The notes beneath the pieces are model-generated. The model saw only the letters and a list, made by a program, of their open reading frames with translations. It ran no database searches and was not told the origin of the DNA. A DNA stretch of 14,357 bases from Linderina pennispora (lineage: Eukaryota; Kickxellomycota; Kickxellomycetes; Kickxellales; Kickxellaceae), in the NCBI RefSeq assembly GCF_002104995.1, contig NW_024468249.1:3288001-3302357 (forward strand), in the 5' to 3' direction. Below are positions 1 to 7,922 of the stretch, piece by piece. Position 1 is the stretch's first letter. Each line of letters starts with the position of its first letter. Both the position numbers and the translations under genes were made by a program.

Positions 1-1012
1 TTCGGGCTGTTCGTCTTCACACTCCTAAATATGCAGCTTATTGACCAAGCGATGTGGATTGGCCGTCATATGGATTTCCGCATGAAGGGTCTCTTGGTTG
101 GCGAGCTGTCTACCAAGACCTTGAACCGTCGTGCAAAGGGATCACTTGAGGGCGTCACAGGCGATGACGATGAGGATAGCAGCGACAATGGGCTAGAGTC
201 GGCGCAGGAAGCGACAAACGGCAAAATAATGAATCTGCTCACCACAGATCTCAACCGTGTCACCAAGATCGTCGCCTACCTGGATGACCTGTACACGCTG
301 CCTCTGTCAGCAGTCATTGGTGTCATTTACATGTTCAAGCTGCTGGGATGGTCATCGCTCATCGGATTCTCGATCGTGATTCCGTACTACCCACTGACAA
401 GGAAACTATTCAGCTATCTGTCGGATCTTGAGGAGAAAACTTTGGAGCTGAGCGACGAGCGTGTGGAAGCGATTACAGAGCTTCTGCAAGGAATCAAGGC
501 TGTCAAGCTCTATGGCTGGGAGTCCCAGTTCCTCAAAAAGATCGACGCGCACCACGAAAAGCAGCTGGGTTCGATGTGGAGATGGCTACTTGGCTGGGCC
601 TATGCATCCATCGTCACATCTCTGTCACCGATGATCGTCATGGTACTGATACTTGCATCGTATACCGGCATATTCGGACATCAAATCAATGCCGAGATTG
701 CATTTACAACGATCTCGGTGTTCCAGCTTCTGCGAATTTCACTGGAGCATTTCCCCGACTTTTTGAGCTGGGTCATTTCGGGCTATGTGTCGCTGAAACG
801 TATCGATTCGTACCTTGCGATGCCTCAGGCCCAGGACCTCGAAGAGCGGATCTGTCGAGTAGATGGCAGTGATGATGTGCTAGGATTTGTCAAGGCTAGT
901 CTAGTCTGGGACACACATGGGAAAGACAGCTCAACTAATTCGGACGATGATACTGGGTATATGGCGAAGGTCGACGAGAACACACCACTGATATCAGATC
1001 GCTTCGACCCGT
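1..1012 (+). other. ABCC membrane domain 1 (partial) and linker
   Basis: This block is open in one frame from base 1. It includes the family-typical stretch [14 protein letters not shown] (about 223-264), where the first cytoplasmic loop of ABCC proteins reads 'G.i.NL.s.D..r', and later the coupling-helix segment [17 protein letters not shown] (about 472-522). Several hydrophobic helices follow (about 580-690 and 715-790). An acidic, Asp/Ser-rich insertion (about 148-210, [11 protein letters not shown]) precedes the 'GKIMNLL' loop. Such insertions are common at this place in fungal ABCC proteins. The frame is lost near 1012. Confidence 0.85.
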
Positions 1013-3941
1013 TCAGATGCTTCATTGGACAGCCAGCAGGAGCAGCCAGATAAGGTTGCATTCAGGCTCAAGGACATCGATATTCGCTTCCCTGCTAACA
1101 GGGCTATCGGTCATTGCTGGTCCGATCGGGCAGTGGCAAGTCATCGCTGCTGTCAGCACTCATTGGCGAGATGACATTGATCAGCGGGTCTATTCAGCTG
1201 CCAACTGTCAATGCCGACCAGAGCATCGCTTCGAACCAGGACTATCAAGACGTTATTGAGCTGTCACGCGAACAGATGGCAATTCGCAGATATTGGCTAT
1301 GTTGCGCAGGAGGCATGGCTGCGCAATGCCACCATCCGCGAGAACATCCTGTTCGGCGAGCCGTATGATCAGCAGCGCTATGAGGAGGTGCTGCGTGTCT
1401 GTGCACTGAAGCCCGATCTGCGGATCCTGACTGCTGGCGACCAGACCGAGATTGGTGAGCGCGGCGTGACGCTGTCGGGTGGCCAGAAGCAGCGTGTTGC
1501 ATTGGCGCGTGCTGTGTACTCGGACCGCAAGATCCTGCTTATTGACGATTGTCTGTCAGCTGTCGATGTGCACACTGCCAAGCACATCCTGATGGAATGC
1601 CTGCTGAACAAGACATCACTGATGCATGGCCGCACTCGTGTCCTCGTCACCCACCACGTATCGATGTGCCTTCCTGTATGCGCAGTACATCGCGGTGATG
1701 CGCGAGGGCGAGATTGCGCTCAAGGGCAATCCACAGGAACTGCAAGCCCTGGGCAGGTTCTCTGCCACACTTGCTGAGCTCGACACCTAAGGAAGACACC
1801 AATTCTGATGATGGATCAAAGGGCAAGGAAGTTGATGACATCGAAGATGATGGCAATGCCGAGCGGGCCAAGGCTGTCAATGATCCGACATCGGAAGACG
1901 AGTACAACAGCAAGAGACTGGCACAAACTGGTCGTTGACGGGGGCTTGGGTACAGATATCAACTCCGGCAAACCTTGAAGGAACTTTGGTTGAGGACGAG
2001 GAGCGTGAGACTGGACGGGTCAAAATGGAGGTTTGGGGCATATTCTTCTCGGCATGTGGAAGCCACTGGTATTGGATTGCTGTGCTTCTGCTAAACGTCC
2101 TGACCAAAGTGCTTCATGATTGTTCAAGACTACTGGATCCGCATCTGGGTAGAAGCAAACAACGCAGCATCTCCACACGTGGTTCTACGCGATTCTACCG
2201 ACACAGTATCACCAACAGCAAACACCAACATAGTCGGCCAGCATACAGTATCGTTTTGGATCGGTATTTACCTGGCAATCGGTGTCATCGAAGTTTTTGC
2301 ACTGTTTATCAAGCTTGCCTATGCATATTCTGGACTGATCAAAGCTGCCAGAAATGTGCATGCAAAGCTGATCAGGTCAGTTGTCCATGCCACACCACGC
2401 TTCTTTGATTCGACACCATTCGGCCGGATCATTAACCGGTTCTCCCGCGACATGGAATCGATTGGCACGAACACCCTAGATTCACTCATTTGGATGTTTG
2501 CAGACTTCACCTCTGCATTGGGTGTTATCATCATCATCACTGCAGTTACGCCGCCATTCATTTTTGTTGCTGTTGTCATCACAGTTCGCATATGTGGTGA
2601 TTGCCAAGCGTTATTTGGATTCAACCCGCGAACTGAAGCGACTCGAGTCAAATGCCTCAGCGCCGCTGCTGTCGCTGTTTGGCGAGCTGATACAGGGTGT
2701 ATCGTCGATCCGCGCGTTTGGTCTCAAAAAGTACTACATCATGGAGGCTATTAACAGATCAGATGAGCTGAATCGCCCGTTCTACCTTAACAATGGTGTC
2801 GAGCCGCTGGATGTCTGTCCGACTTGATGCCGCAGGTGCAACAGTGTCGTTCTTCTGCGCCTTCTTCATCTTGTGGAATGTCCACAGCTTCGACGCCGGT
2901 CTTGCTGGGTTTGCGTTGGTACATGCACTGCAGTTTAAAGACTATATGCTGTTTGCCATCCGGAACTATGGCGACAATGAGCTGAACATGAACGGTGTTG
3001 AGCGGGTTAGCCAGTATCTAAAGCTTGACCAGGAGGCCAGCGCTCAGTCGACGCCCGAGAACAAGCCCGTCAGCAACTGGCCCAGGACTGGTGACCTTGA
3101 GATTGAGGACCTGGTCGTCGAGTACGTGCCTAATGTCCCAGTGTTGCATGGCCTGAGCATGTCGATCAAGCATGGCGAGAAAATTGGTGTGGTTGGTCGC
3201 ACCGGCGCTGGCAAGTCGACGCTGTCGCTGGCGTTCCTGCGGTTCATCGAGGCAGCCAAGGGCCGGATCGTGCTCGACGGGGTCGACATCTCGAAGATTG
3301 GCCTGGAGGATCTCCGTCGCAATGTCACTATCATCCCGCAGGATCCGGTGCTGTTCAACGGCACTATTCGCTTCAACCTTGACCCGTTCAGCGAGTACCC
3401 CGATGAGATTGTGTGGGATGCGCTGCACCGTGCGCATCTGGTGCGCGAGCGTGGCAGCCAGACCGCCAGCACCGCAATCAGCGTGTTTGAAGGCAATGCC
3501 ATCGACAGCTCGCTGGAGCGCATGTCGGGCATATTCACTAGCCTGGAGGCCGAGATCAAGGAGAATGGCCAGAACCTGTCGCTGGGTCAGCGTCAGCTGG
3601 TGGCGCTGGCTCGCGCTCTGGTCCGCCGGTCGCGACTGATCATCATGGACGAGGCAACGGCGTCGGTCGATTTCGATACCGATGACCGTATCCAGCGCAC
3701 GATCCGTGGCTCCGAGTTTGCCGACTCGACCCTGTTCTGCATTGCTCACCGGCTGCGCACCATCATCGACTATGACCGCGTGCTGGTACTGGACAAGGGC
3801 AAGGTTGCCGAGTTTGACACTCCAGCCAACTTGCTCAACAGACAAGGCAGTATCTTCCGGAGCATGTGTGAAAAGTCCGGCGAGTTTGAATATCTTGCCG
3901 ATGCTGCCAAGCGAGCCCAAGATGCCAAGCAGTTTTCTTAA
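1..3941 (+). CDS. ABCC (MRP/YCF1/YBT1-type) ABC transporter, 5' truncated, reading frame broken about ten times
   Basis: This is an ATP-driven exporter of the ABCC family, which in fungi usually sits in the vacuolar or plasma membrane and moves conjugates or drugs. Coding sequence is already open at base 1, so the ATG at 31 is internal and the N-terminal part lies outside the window. The order is membrane domain 1 (1-~860), an acidic linker (~870-1080), NBD1 (~1085-1760), an acidic R-like linker (~1785-2030), membrane domain 2 (~2050-3030) and NBD2 (~3090-3870), with a TAA at 3939-3941. The frame changes near 1012, 1101, 1128, 1287, 1674, 1785, 1934, 2110, 2583 and 2794. Nine changes are +1 and the one at 1934 is -1 or +2. 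Following these changes gives continuous family-like protein with no in-frame stop. Either the gene is intact and the sequence carries insertion errors, or it is a young pseudogene. Substrate cannot be inferred. Confidence 0.9.
1060..1785 (+). other. ABCC nucleotide-binding domain 1 (NBD1), crossing four internal frame changes
   Basis: The Walker A motif lies at about 1119-1147 and is split by an extra G near 1128: the upstream frame reads VIAGPIG and the next reads [16 protein letters not shown]. The Q-loop ([11 protein letters not shown], from about 1292) follows another +1 near 1287. The ABC signature [14 protein letters not shown] starts at 1472 and Walker B ([12 protein letters not shown]) at about 1532. 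The Asp-Asp at Walker B, in place of Asp-Glu, is the non-canonical catalytic site typical of MRP-type NBD1, where hydrolysis is weak. The H-loop (VLVTHHV) is at about 1640. A +1 near 1674 and another near 1785 precede an acidic linker rich in Asp, Glu and Ser. Confidence 0.88.
1786..2830 (+). other. ABCC inter-domain linker and first part of membrane domain 2
   Basis: An acidic linker (about 1786-1930) is followed by [17 protein letters not shown] (about 1987-2036), the conserved 'EERETGRV' segment that opens membrane domain 2 in ABCC transporters. [12 protein letters not shown] lies at about 2125 and [18 protein letters not shown]-like sequence at about 2415-2465, the 'TP.GRI.NRFS.D' signature loop. 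GVSSIRAFG is at about 2697. Frame changes occur near 1934 (-1 or +2), 2110, 2583 and 2794 (each +1). Confidence 0.85.
2793..3941 (+). other. ABCC end of membrane domain 2 and nucleotide-binding domain 2 (NBD2), intact frame
   Basis: This is the only long unbroken part of the transporter. It starts in the conserved 'RWMSVRLD' segment, then two membrane helices, then NBD2. Walker [10 protein letters not shown] is at about 3196-3222, the Q-loop [11 protein letters not shown] at about 3332-3361, and the signature LSLGQRQL at 3576-3599, a common NBD2 variant of LSGGQ. Walker [13 protein letters not shown] lies at about 3637-3672 with a canonical Asp-Glu, and the H-loop CIAHRL at about 3738. NBD2 is therefore the competent ATPase site, as usual in this family. 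About 40 residues (VRERGSQ... to ...EIKENGQN, about 3440-3575) widen the region before the signature and are longer than in many relatives. Confidence 0.92.
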
Positions 3942-4290
3942 AATTAGCACGATTCAATACAGAGCCACAATTGCAGCTAGGGCTGCTCTCAGCGCTATCC
4001 TTGTTTGTCATCGGTTCTTCAAGGTTTACTTGTTCGCCGTCACGTTCGTACATCGCCGACAGACTTGCATATCCTGGAACTTTGTTGATACCATACTCGT
4101 CCAGCGTACTAATACCCGGGGAGATGTTGGGATGACCCTCGAGTATTGAGTCAGGTTCAGCAATGGGATCAACTGTAAGTCCACGATCTGGTCTGGCCTT
4201 CACGAACCCATCTGTAAACGTCCCGATGCCGATCTGGGTTATAATCTGGGGGCGTGATTGTTTCGTGAGACAATGACCATGTTACTGGTC
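3835..4290 (-). other. possible 3' coding part of a convergent minus-strand gene, unidentified
   Basis: A minus-strand frame is open from about 4290 down to a stop at 3835 and contains no ATG near its start. It reads as plausible protein (IGIGTFTDGFVKARPDRG, then a Pro/Glu/Ser-rich stretch with YASLSAMYERDGEQ). Its last ~107 bases overlap the 3' end of the transporter antisense, where the reading is probably spurious. It could be the last exon of a host gene convergent with the transporter, or the 3' tail of the Ty3 element, or chance. A second minus frame, 4169-4474, overlaps it and joins the retroelement side. I do not recognise a family. Confidence 0.2.
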
Positions 4291-4659
4291 TATGGCGCTC
4301 CGTTTCGGTCAATGCATTCGGTCTTGAGCATGCAGAATAATGCTCAGCCTCAATGTTAGGCACTTCTTGGCTATTCAGTGCGCTATCCATTGGTTCGGAC
4401 ATTTCGGCTGTCACTGGTACTATTGCTTCTGCCTGCATGTCATCCAAATTCATCGTCTCGTTTGCAGCTAGCACATGATGTGTTGGCGTCCAGTGAGTCA
4501 GGCCTTGACTGCTTAGGTCTCAACCCTGATCCACTGTCTGCTGGCGAACTAGGCGGCCCTCTTCTTGATCTGGATGATCCAAAGGAGCTACCGGGTCCTC
4601 CTGGTGCTCCTGGTGCTCCTGGTGATCCGGGTCTGCTTGATGTATTGGTCTGTCACCAT
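4291..4659 (-). other. poorly informative stretch, probably the 3' tail of the Ty3/gypsy pol
   Basis: On the minus strand, below the integrase C-terminal domain, short open stretches are rich in Pro, Gln, Glu and Asp, including a DHQEHQEHQED repeat at about 4590-4630. No domain is visible. No LTR end could be fixed, because only one end of the element lies in the window and no second LTR is available for comparison. The 3' border of the retroelement is somewhere between 3942 and about 4660. Confidence 0.3.
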
Positions 4660-5083
4660 TCACCATCGTCGTCTTCCCAGTATCAGCATCAAGTCAGTGC
4701 CAGCAAAGTTCTTTGCAAGCACGTTTTCATGCCTGTCACAGAGCTTATAGACCATGCCTATTCTCTGGACTACTTTGTATGGACCGCGTTGGCGTTCTGG
4801 TGCTTGAGCAATGTTGTGTGCGATTGGGTGAGCATGGGTGGTCATCAGCTCACTGGGTAAGAAATAGTGCAGTGCTACAATGGCATTCGCATACAGTCTT
4901 GCTTGTTGCCATATGTGCTGTTGCTGCTGACATGCTCGCTGGTAAGGATTATCAACCAGCTCGTTAATTGTGTGCTGATTTCATTCGCCAAAGAACAGCT
5001 CAGCTGGAGTACATCCAATTGTACTGTTAGGGGTGACAGCATTCGCAGCTACGATTCAGGCTGCATGATGCATCCATGAATTC
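4660..5083 (-). pseudogene. Ty3/gypsy integrase C-terminal region
   Basis: After a frameshift near 5084-5095, the minus strand continues with HKNSWMHHAA, a TGA (5056-5058), TIGCTPAELFFGE, another TGA (4981-4983) and a helical Gln-rich segment. The 'T..TP.ELFFG' motif is the usual sequence after the core of Ty3 integrases. From about 4845 down to 4660, the segment GPYKVVQRIGMVYKL and NVLAKNFAGTDL match the small beta-barrel C-terminal domain ('GPy.V......y.l.......hg..L'). Confidence 0.8.
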
Positions 5084-5545
5084 TTATGCAGATGCTGCAG
5101 CAAGAGCAGTCCTCAGGGCATTTTTGAAGCATTTTACTGCAGTTTCAGCAATATTAGCTTGTGGATGGTATGTCGACGATGGGTTCCATGCAATGTTGTT
5201 ACTCTGCAAGAAGTTGCAGAATTCAACACAGTTGAACTGGGGCCCATGATCTGAGGTCAAAATCCGGGGTCGGCCATATGCCTGGAACCAATTCATAATG
5301 AGCACATCGATGACATCACCTGCAGTAGTATTTGTCATCAGATAGACTTTAAAATACATACTTGCAGCATCAAAAATGACCAATGCTTCATGTTCAGGGT
5401 TGTCAGTTGGACCAACTGTAAGAAGATCGATGTAGACTTGTTCCCATAGAGTTGGCATCTGCGAAGGCACCATTATCATACTAGGCCGTTGCTGAATTGC
5501 TGTCATCTGGCATTCGGTACAGCATTTGGTTACATCATTGACCAA
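5084..5545 (-). pseudogene. Ty3/gypsy integrase core (rve), 153 codons open
   Basis: Retroviral-type integrase catalytic core on the minus strand. It begins with the finger's CC..C residues (KCCTECQ). The catalytic triad is visible as Asp40 (VYIDLLTVG), Asp99 (LTSDHGPQF) and Glu134 (ANIAETAVKCF), giving the classic D,D-35-E spacing, together with the 'YHPQANIAE' segment that precedes the Glu. The core residues are all present, so decay here is recent or slow. However, the preceding finger contains a stop and the frame is lost at 5084. The apparent first residue is an internal Leu codon, not a true start. Confidence 0.9.
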
Positions 5546-5566
5546 TTTGGATAACTGGTGGTACTA

Positions 5567-5690
5567 TATCCATTGGCGTACAAACCCATAGAGCTGCTTA
5601 TACCGTGGATGTGCCAATGCCATGTGTGCCGCAGCTATGTACTCATGAGCTGCAGATTTTTAAGTACTGGTGCCCATAGATCAGTACCAT
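5567..5690 (-). pseudogene. integrase H2C2 zinc-binding region, first half, with stop
   Basis: Minus-strand reading gives a His pair around HEYIAAAHMALAHPRYKQLY and then GFVRQWI followed by TAG (plus-strand 5564-5566). The Cys pair follows at the start of the integrase ORF (KCCTEC). This is the spacing of the H2C2 finger that precedes Ty3-type integrases. Just upstream, APVLKNLQ is in another frame, so at least one frameshift lies near 5660. Confidence 0.7.
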
Positions 5691-5878
5691 GTAGACTTCT
5701 GAGCTCAACAAAAATGGACAAGTACTCCATTTTGGAGTTCGATAATCAGCTGCTTCCTCCAAATGCAGCTGGTCTGCATCCATGCCTACTTGTGTTCACT
5801 CTTCACATATACACCAGATCATAAGGAGGAAATTGTCAGTGTGCTGGCACTCGAGATATTCTGATGGATATAGGCAGA

Positions 5879-6259
5879 TCAAGGAAGTGCCATATACATG
5901 TGCTCCATTCTGGTGCCAAGCTCTTCTTCATCCAGCTGTGCACCTATAGTATGCTGCACATCATCGTCATCATCATTGTCATCATCGTTGTCCTGCTGCA
6001 TGCTTTGTGTGTTGGCTTGTGGCATGTTCCTGCTGTCATCGTCAGACATCTTGTTTTCATAGTCATCAACTGAGAATTTGACATCCTCAACCTTGCTATC
6101 TGAACTTGACCCTTCATCATCAGTGTCTGTTCGAATGGTGCCAAAGATATAGTGAACTGGTTCAATAATTTTCTGGTTATTTTTGCCAACCAAAGGTGCA
6201 ATATCATGTGACAGCCAATCTGCTATTTGTTGCTTAATACCTAGCAGATGCTCCATCAC
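5879..6259 (-). pseudogene. RNase H end plus acidic linker of the Ty3/gypsy pol
   Basis: The first ~20 residues complete RNase H (IADWLS). The rest is a long acidic linker with a DNDDDNDDDDD run and Ser/Gln-rich flanks, followed by a degraded stretch before the integrase zinc finger. The frame opens directly after the TGA at 6260-6262, so it is a fragment of the polyprotein and not a gene of its own. The acidic run lies over the CAT/CGT-type simple repeat of the plus strand. Confidence 0.7.
5956..5998. repeat. CAT/CGT trinucleotide simple repeat
   Basis: The plus strand carries interrupted tcatcatcg/tcatcat-type triplets, coding for the Asp-rich linker of the retroelement on the minus strand. 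Confidence 0.7.
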
Positions 6260-6532
6260 TCAGTTTGTAATGCCCATGCTGGACAGCTCCATCTTGAAGT
6301 TTGAGAGATTATCTGCATCGCTCTCTCTCTTGTGTTGGAATATGGTATGTGTGGTAGTAGCATCTGTCTGAATCTGCAGGTTGGCATATCTATCAAGATA
6401 TAGGTAAAAGTACTTCACCACTTCTACAATGGCTGTGCATTCTTGCTATCCAGGGGGATCGCTGACCTTTCAGTCCATCAAACTACTTAGAGAATAATGC
6501 TATAGGTGCCAAATCATCTTTATCAGAGGATA

Positions 6533-6994
6533 TGGGGTCATTCCTGGACTTGTAAATTTTAGTAAATTACAATTTTGTTAGATAGATATTTGAATAATCG
6601 TTTTCAGAACTATTTTTAGCTACTAGATATTTTTGGAACAGATATTCATAATTGTTGTGTCCAGAATGTTTTTGTGTGTATAATTGATTTTAAAAATATA
6701 AATATTTTTTTTTGCCATTTCACCCAAACCGCCATCGGCATCTTGGAAAAGTTTCAGTGAACATAATTTCAACCAGAAAGAAAAACCTTTGCATATTTGG
6801 GGTTAATTATCATTGGCAACAAAAGTCAATATCTCAATAGATGTGGCTAAGCAACCACAAGGAAATTATGTTCACTGAAACTTTTCCAAGATGCCGATGG
6901 CAGTTTGGGTGAAATTTTTATTTCACTGAAATTGCCAATAGTTCCAGCATGCATAAATAGTTAATGGGCAGATAAGTATCTCTGTATAACCCCC
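6533..6994 (-). mobile_element. solo A-type module: 462-bp non-autonomous (MITE-like) element at a TA site
   Basis: This stretch is the reverse-complement counterpart of 8763-9224, has the same length (462 bp) and is very similar apart from its 3' 60 bases. Its left end is GGGGTCATTCC (from 6534). Its right end, read on the minus strand, is GGGGGTTATACAG, so the two ends share the short inverted pattern GGGGTnATnC. It is flanked by TA on both sides (6531-6532 and 6995-6996). Removing the insert with one TA rejoins the RNase H reading frame. It has no convincing gene of its own. Most of it is an internal hairpin with 54-nt arms. Confidence 0.85.
6717..6915. repeat. internal inverted repeat of the solo A-type module (54-nt arms)
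   Basis: The arms at 6717-6770 and 6862-6915 are complementary with a single difference I can see (cgg versus cag near 6900), separated by 91 nt. The arms contain the shared core GGCATCTTGGAAAAGTTTCAG. The same hairpin recurs at 8842-9041 and 12520-12719. Confidence 0.85.
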
Positions 6995-7080
6995 TAAATG
7001 TACCAGCAATACTGCTCCCATACCAAGCTCTGATGCATTGGTCCACAGCACTAGCAGAGCTCCAGGCTCAGGAATGTATA

Positions 7081-7305
7081 GGAGGCCATTCACAAATATA
7101 AATGTTTAAAGAAACTAAATATCTATTATCAGAATAACCAATTAACAAATAGGAAATCAATTACTAGTAATAGATAAATATTTTAAAATACAGAATATTT
7201 AGCAGTGGCCAAAAAGATTCTAGCAACTAGATTAATAAATAAACAAAGATGCCAAATATGGTGCTTATATGAAACCCCTTCTGCATCCTGAAAAATTTCA
7301 GTTGG
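7081..7305 (+). repeat. solitary left arm of a D-type palindromic module
   Basis: The sequence starts GGAGGCCATTCACAAATA and follows the left arm of the palindrome at 7424-7650 almost base for base, ending at its hairpin core (gcatcctgaaaaatttcag). It abuts the retroelement at 7080 (gtata) and ends in a chimeric junction with A-type sequence. It is an independent partial copy, slightly diverged from the arms at 7424 and 7922. Confidence 0.8.
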
Positions 7306-7311
7306 TACACA

Positions 7312-7423
7312 GGGGTTATACAGAGATACTTATCTGCCCATTAACTATTTATGCATGCTGGAACTATTGGCAATTTCAGTGAAATAAAAATTTCACCCAA
7401 ACCACCATCGGCATCTTGGAAAA
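7312..7423 (+). repeat. 112-bp terminal piece of an A-type module, truncated at the hairpin core
   Basis: This piece starts GGGGTTATACAGAGATAC and is the reverse complement of 6882-6993, the right part of the solo A-type module. It stops after gcatcttggaaaa, in the middle of the hairpin arm, and runs directly into GGAGGCC of the D-type palindrome. Together with 6882-6993 it forms a widely spaced inverted repeat. Confidence 0.8.
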
Positions 7424-7922
7424 GGAGGCCATTCACAAATATAAAAGTTTAAAGAAACTAAATATCTATTATCAGAATAACCAATTAACAAATAAGAAAT
7501 CAATTACTAGCAATAGATAAATATATTAAAATACAGAATGTTTAGTAGTGGCCAAAAAGATTCTAGCAACTAGATTAACAAATAAACAAAGATGCCAAAT
7601 ATGGTGCTTCTCCGAAACCCCCTTCGGCATCCTGAAAAATTTCAGTTGATTTCTCGGATGCAGCCTCTATCTCAGTAGAAGCATATTAATTGTGTATCAA
7701 CTGAAATTTTTCAGGATGCCGAAGGGGGTTTCGTAGAAGCACCATATTTGGCATCTTTGTTTATTTGTTAATCTAGTTGCTAGAATCTTTTTGGCCACTA
7801 CTAAACATTCTGTATTTTAAAATATTTATCTACTGCTAGTAATTGATTTCTTATTTGTTAATTGGTTATTCTGATAATAGTTATTTAGTTTCTTTAACTA
7901 TTTATATTTGTGAATGGCCTCC
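7424..7922. repeat. D-type palindromic module, 499 bp, 227-nt arms
   Basis: Left arm 7424-7650 and right arm 7696-7922 are near-perfect reverse complements around a 45-nt loop. The ends are GGAGGCCATTCACAAATA on each strand. The right terminus contains the ATG (7914-7916) of the following gene. The inner ends of the arms carry GGCATCCTGAAAAATTTCAG, resembling the core of the A-type hairpin. It looks like a foldback/MITE-type structure fixed upstream of the gene. Confidence 0.88.

Larger units (their letters stand above)
6200..7075 (-). pseudogene. Ty3/gypsy RNase H domain, split by a 462-bp insertion
   Basis: The N-terminal part (7073-6997, minus strand) reads PEPGALLVLWTNASELGMGA, matching the Ty3-type RNase H opening '..W.TDAS..G.GAVL'. 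The usual catalytic Asp of 'TDAS' is Asn here. After the insertion the domain resumes with APIALFSK (about 6511-6488), then ECTAIVEVVKYFYLYLDRYA (about 6440-6380), LQIQTDATTTHTIFQHK and, after a TGA at 6260-6262, VMEHLLGIKQQIADWLS (about 6259-6209), the 'EH..G..N..AD.LS' end of RNase H. Stops at 6483-6485 and 6446-6448 also break it. It is non-functional. Confidence 0.85.
4660..7080 (-). mobile_element. degenerate Ty3/gypsy LTR retrotransposon, pol 3' half (RNase H to integrase), interrupted by a MITE-like module
   Basis: On the minus strand, the order is RNase H (7075-6995 plus 6530-~6200), an acidic linker, the integrase H2C2 finger, the integrase core and the integrase C-terminal barrel. 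RNase H before integrase is the Ty3/gypsy order, not Ty1/copia. Reverse transcriptase, protease and gag are absent: the sequence is cut at 7080/7081 by D-type transposon sequence. At least six in-frame stops (at 6483-6485, 6446-6448, 6260-6262, 5564-5566, 5056-5058 and 4981-4983) and several frameshifts show that it is inactive. No chromodomain is seen. The 462-bp module at 6533-6994 lies inside RNase H. Confidence 0.85.

Noticed and set aside
31-33. ATG at 31 as the transporter start
   Set aside because: The same frame is open to base 1 with hydrophobic, family-like residues, and a full ABCC protein needs much more sequence upstream.
1000-2800. Introns as explanation for the frame changes in the transporter
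   Set aside because: Protein similarity continues across each change with no missing or extra segment, and only one base is surplus. No intron could be that short.
3018-3950. 310-codon minus-strand frame
   Set aside because: It lies wholly antisense to the intact NBD2 coding sequence, whose motifs are unmistakable. Long antisense frames are common opposite GC-rich coding sequence.
4378-4860. Plus-strand 160-codon frame with collagen-like Gly-Pro-Pro repeats
   Set aside because: It is antisense to the retroelement tail. The Gly-X-Y pattern is the complement of the DHQEHQE repeat on the minus strand.
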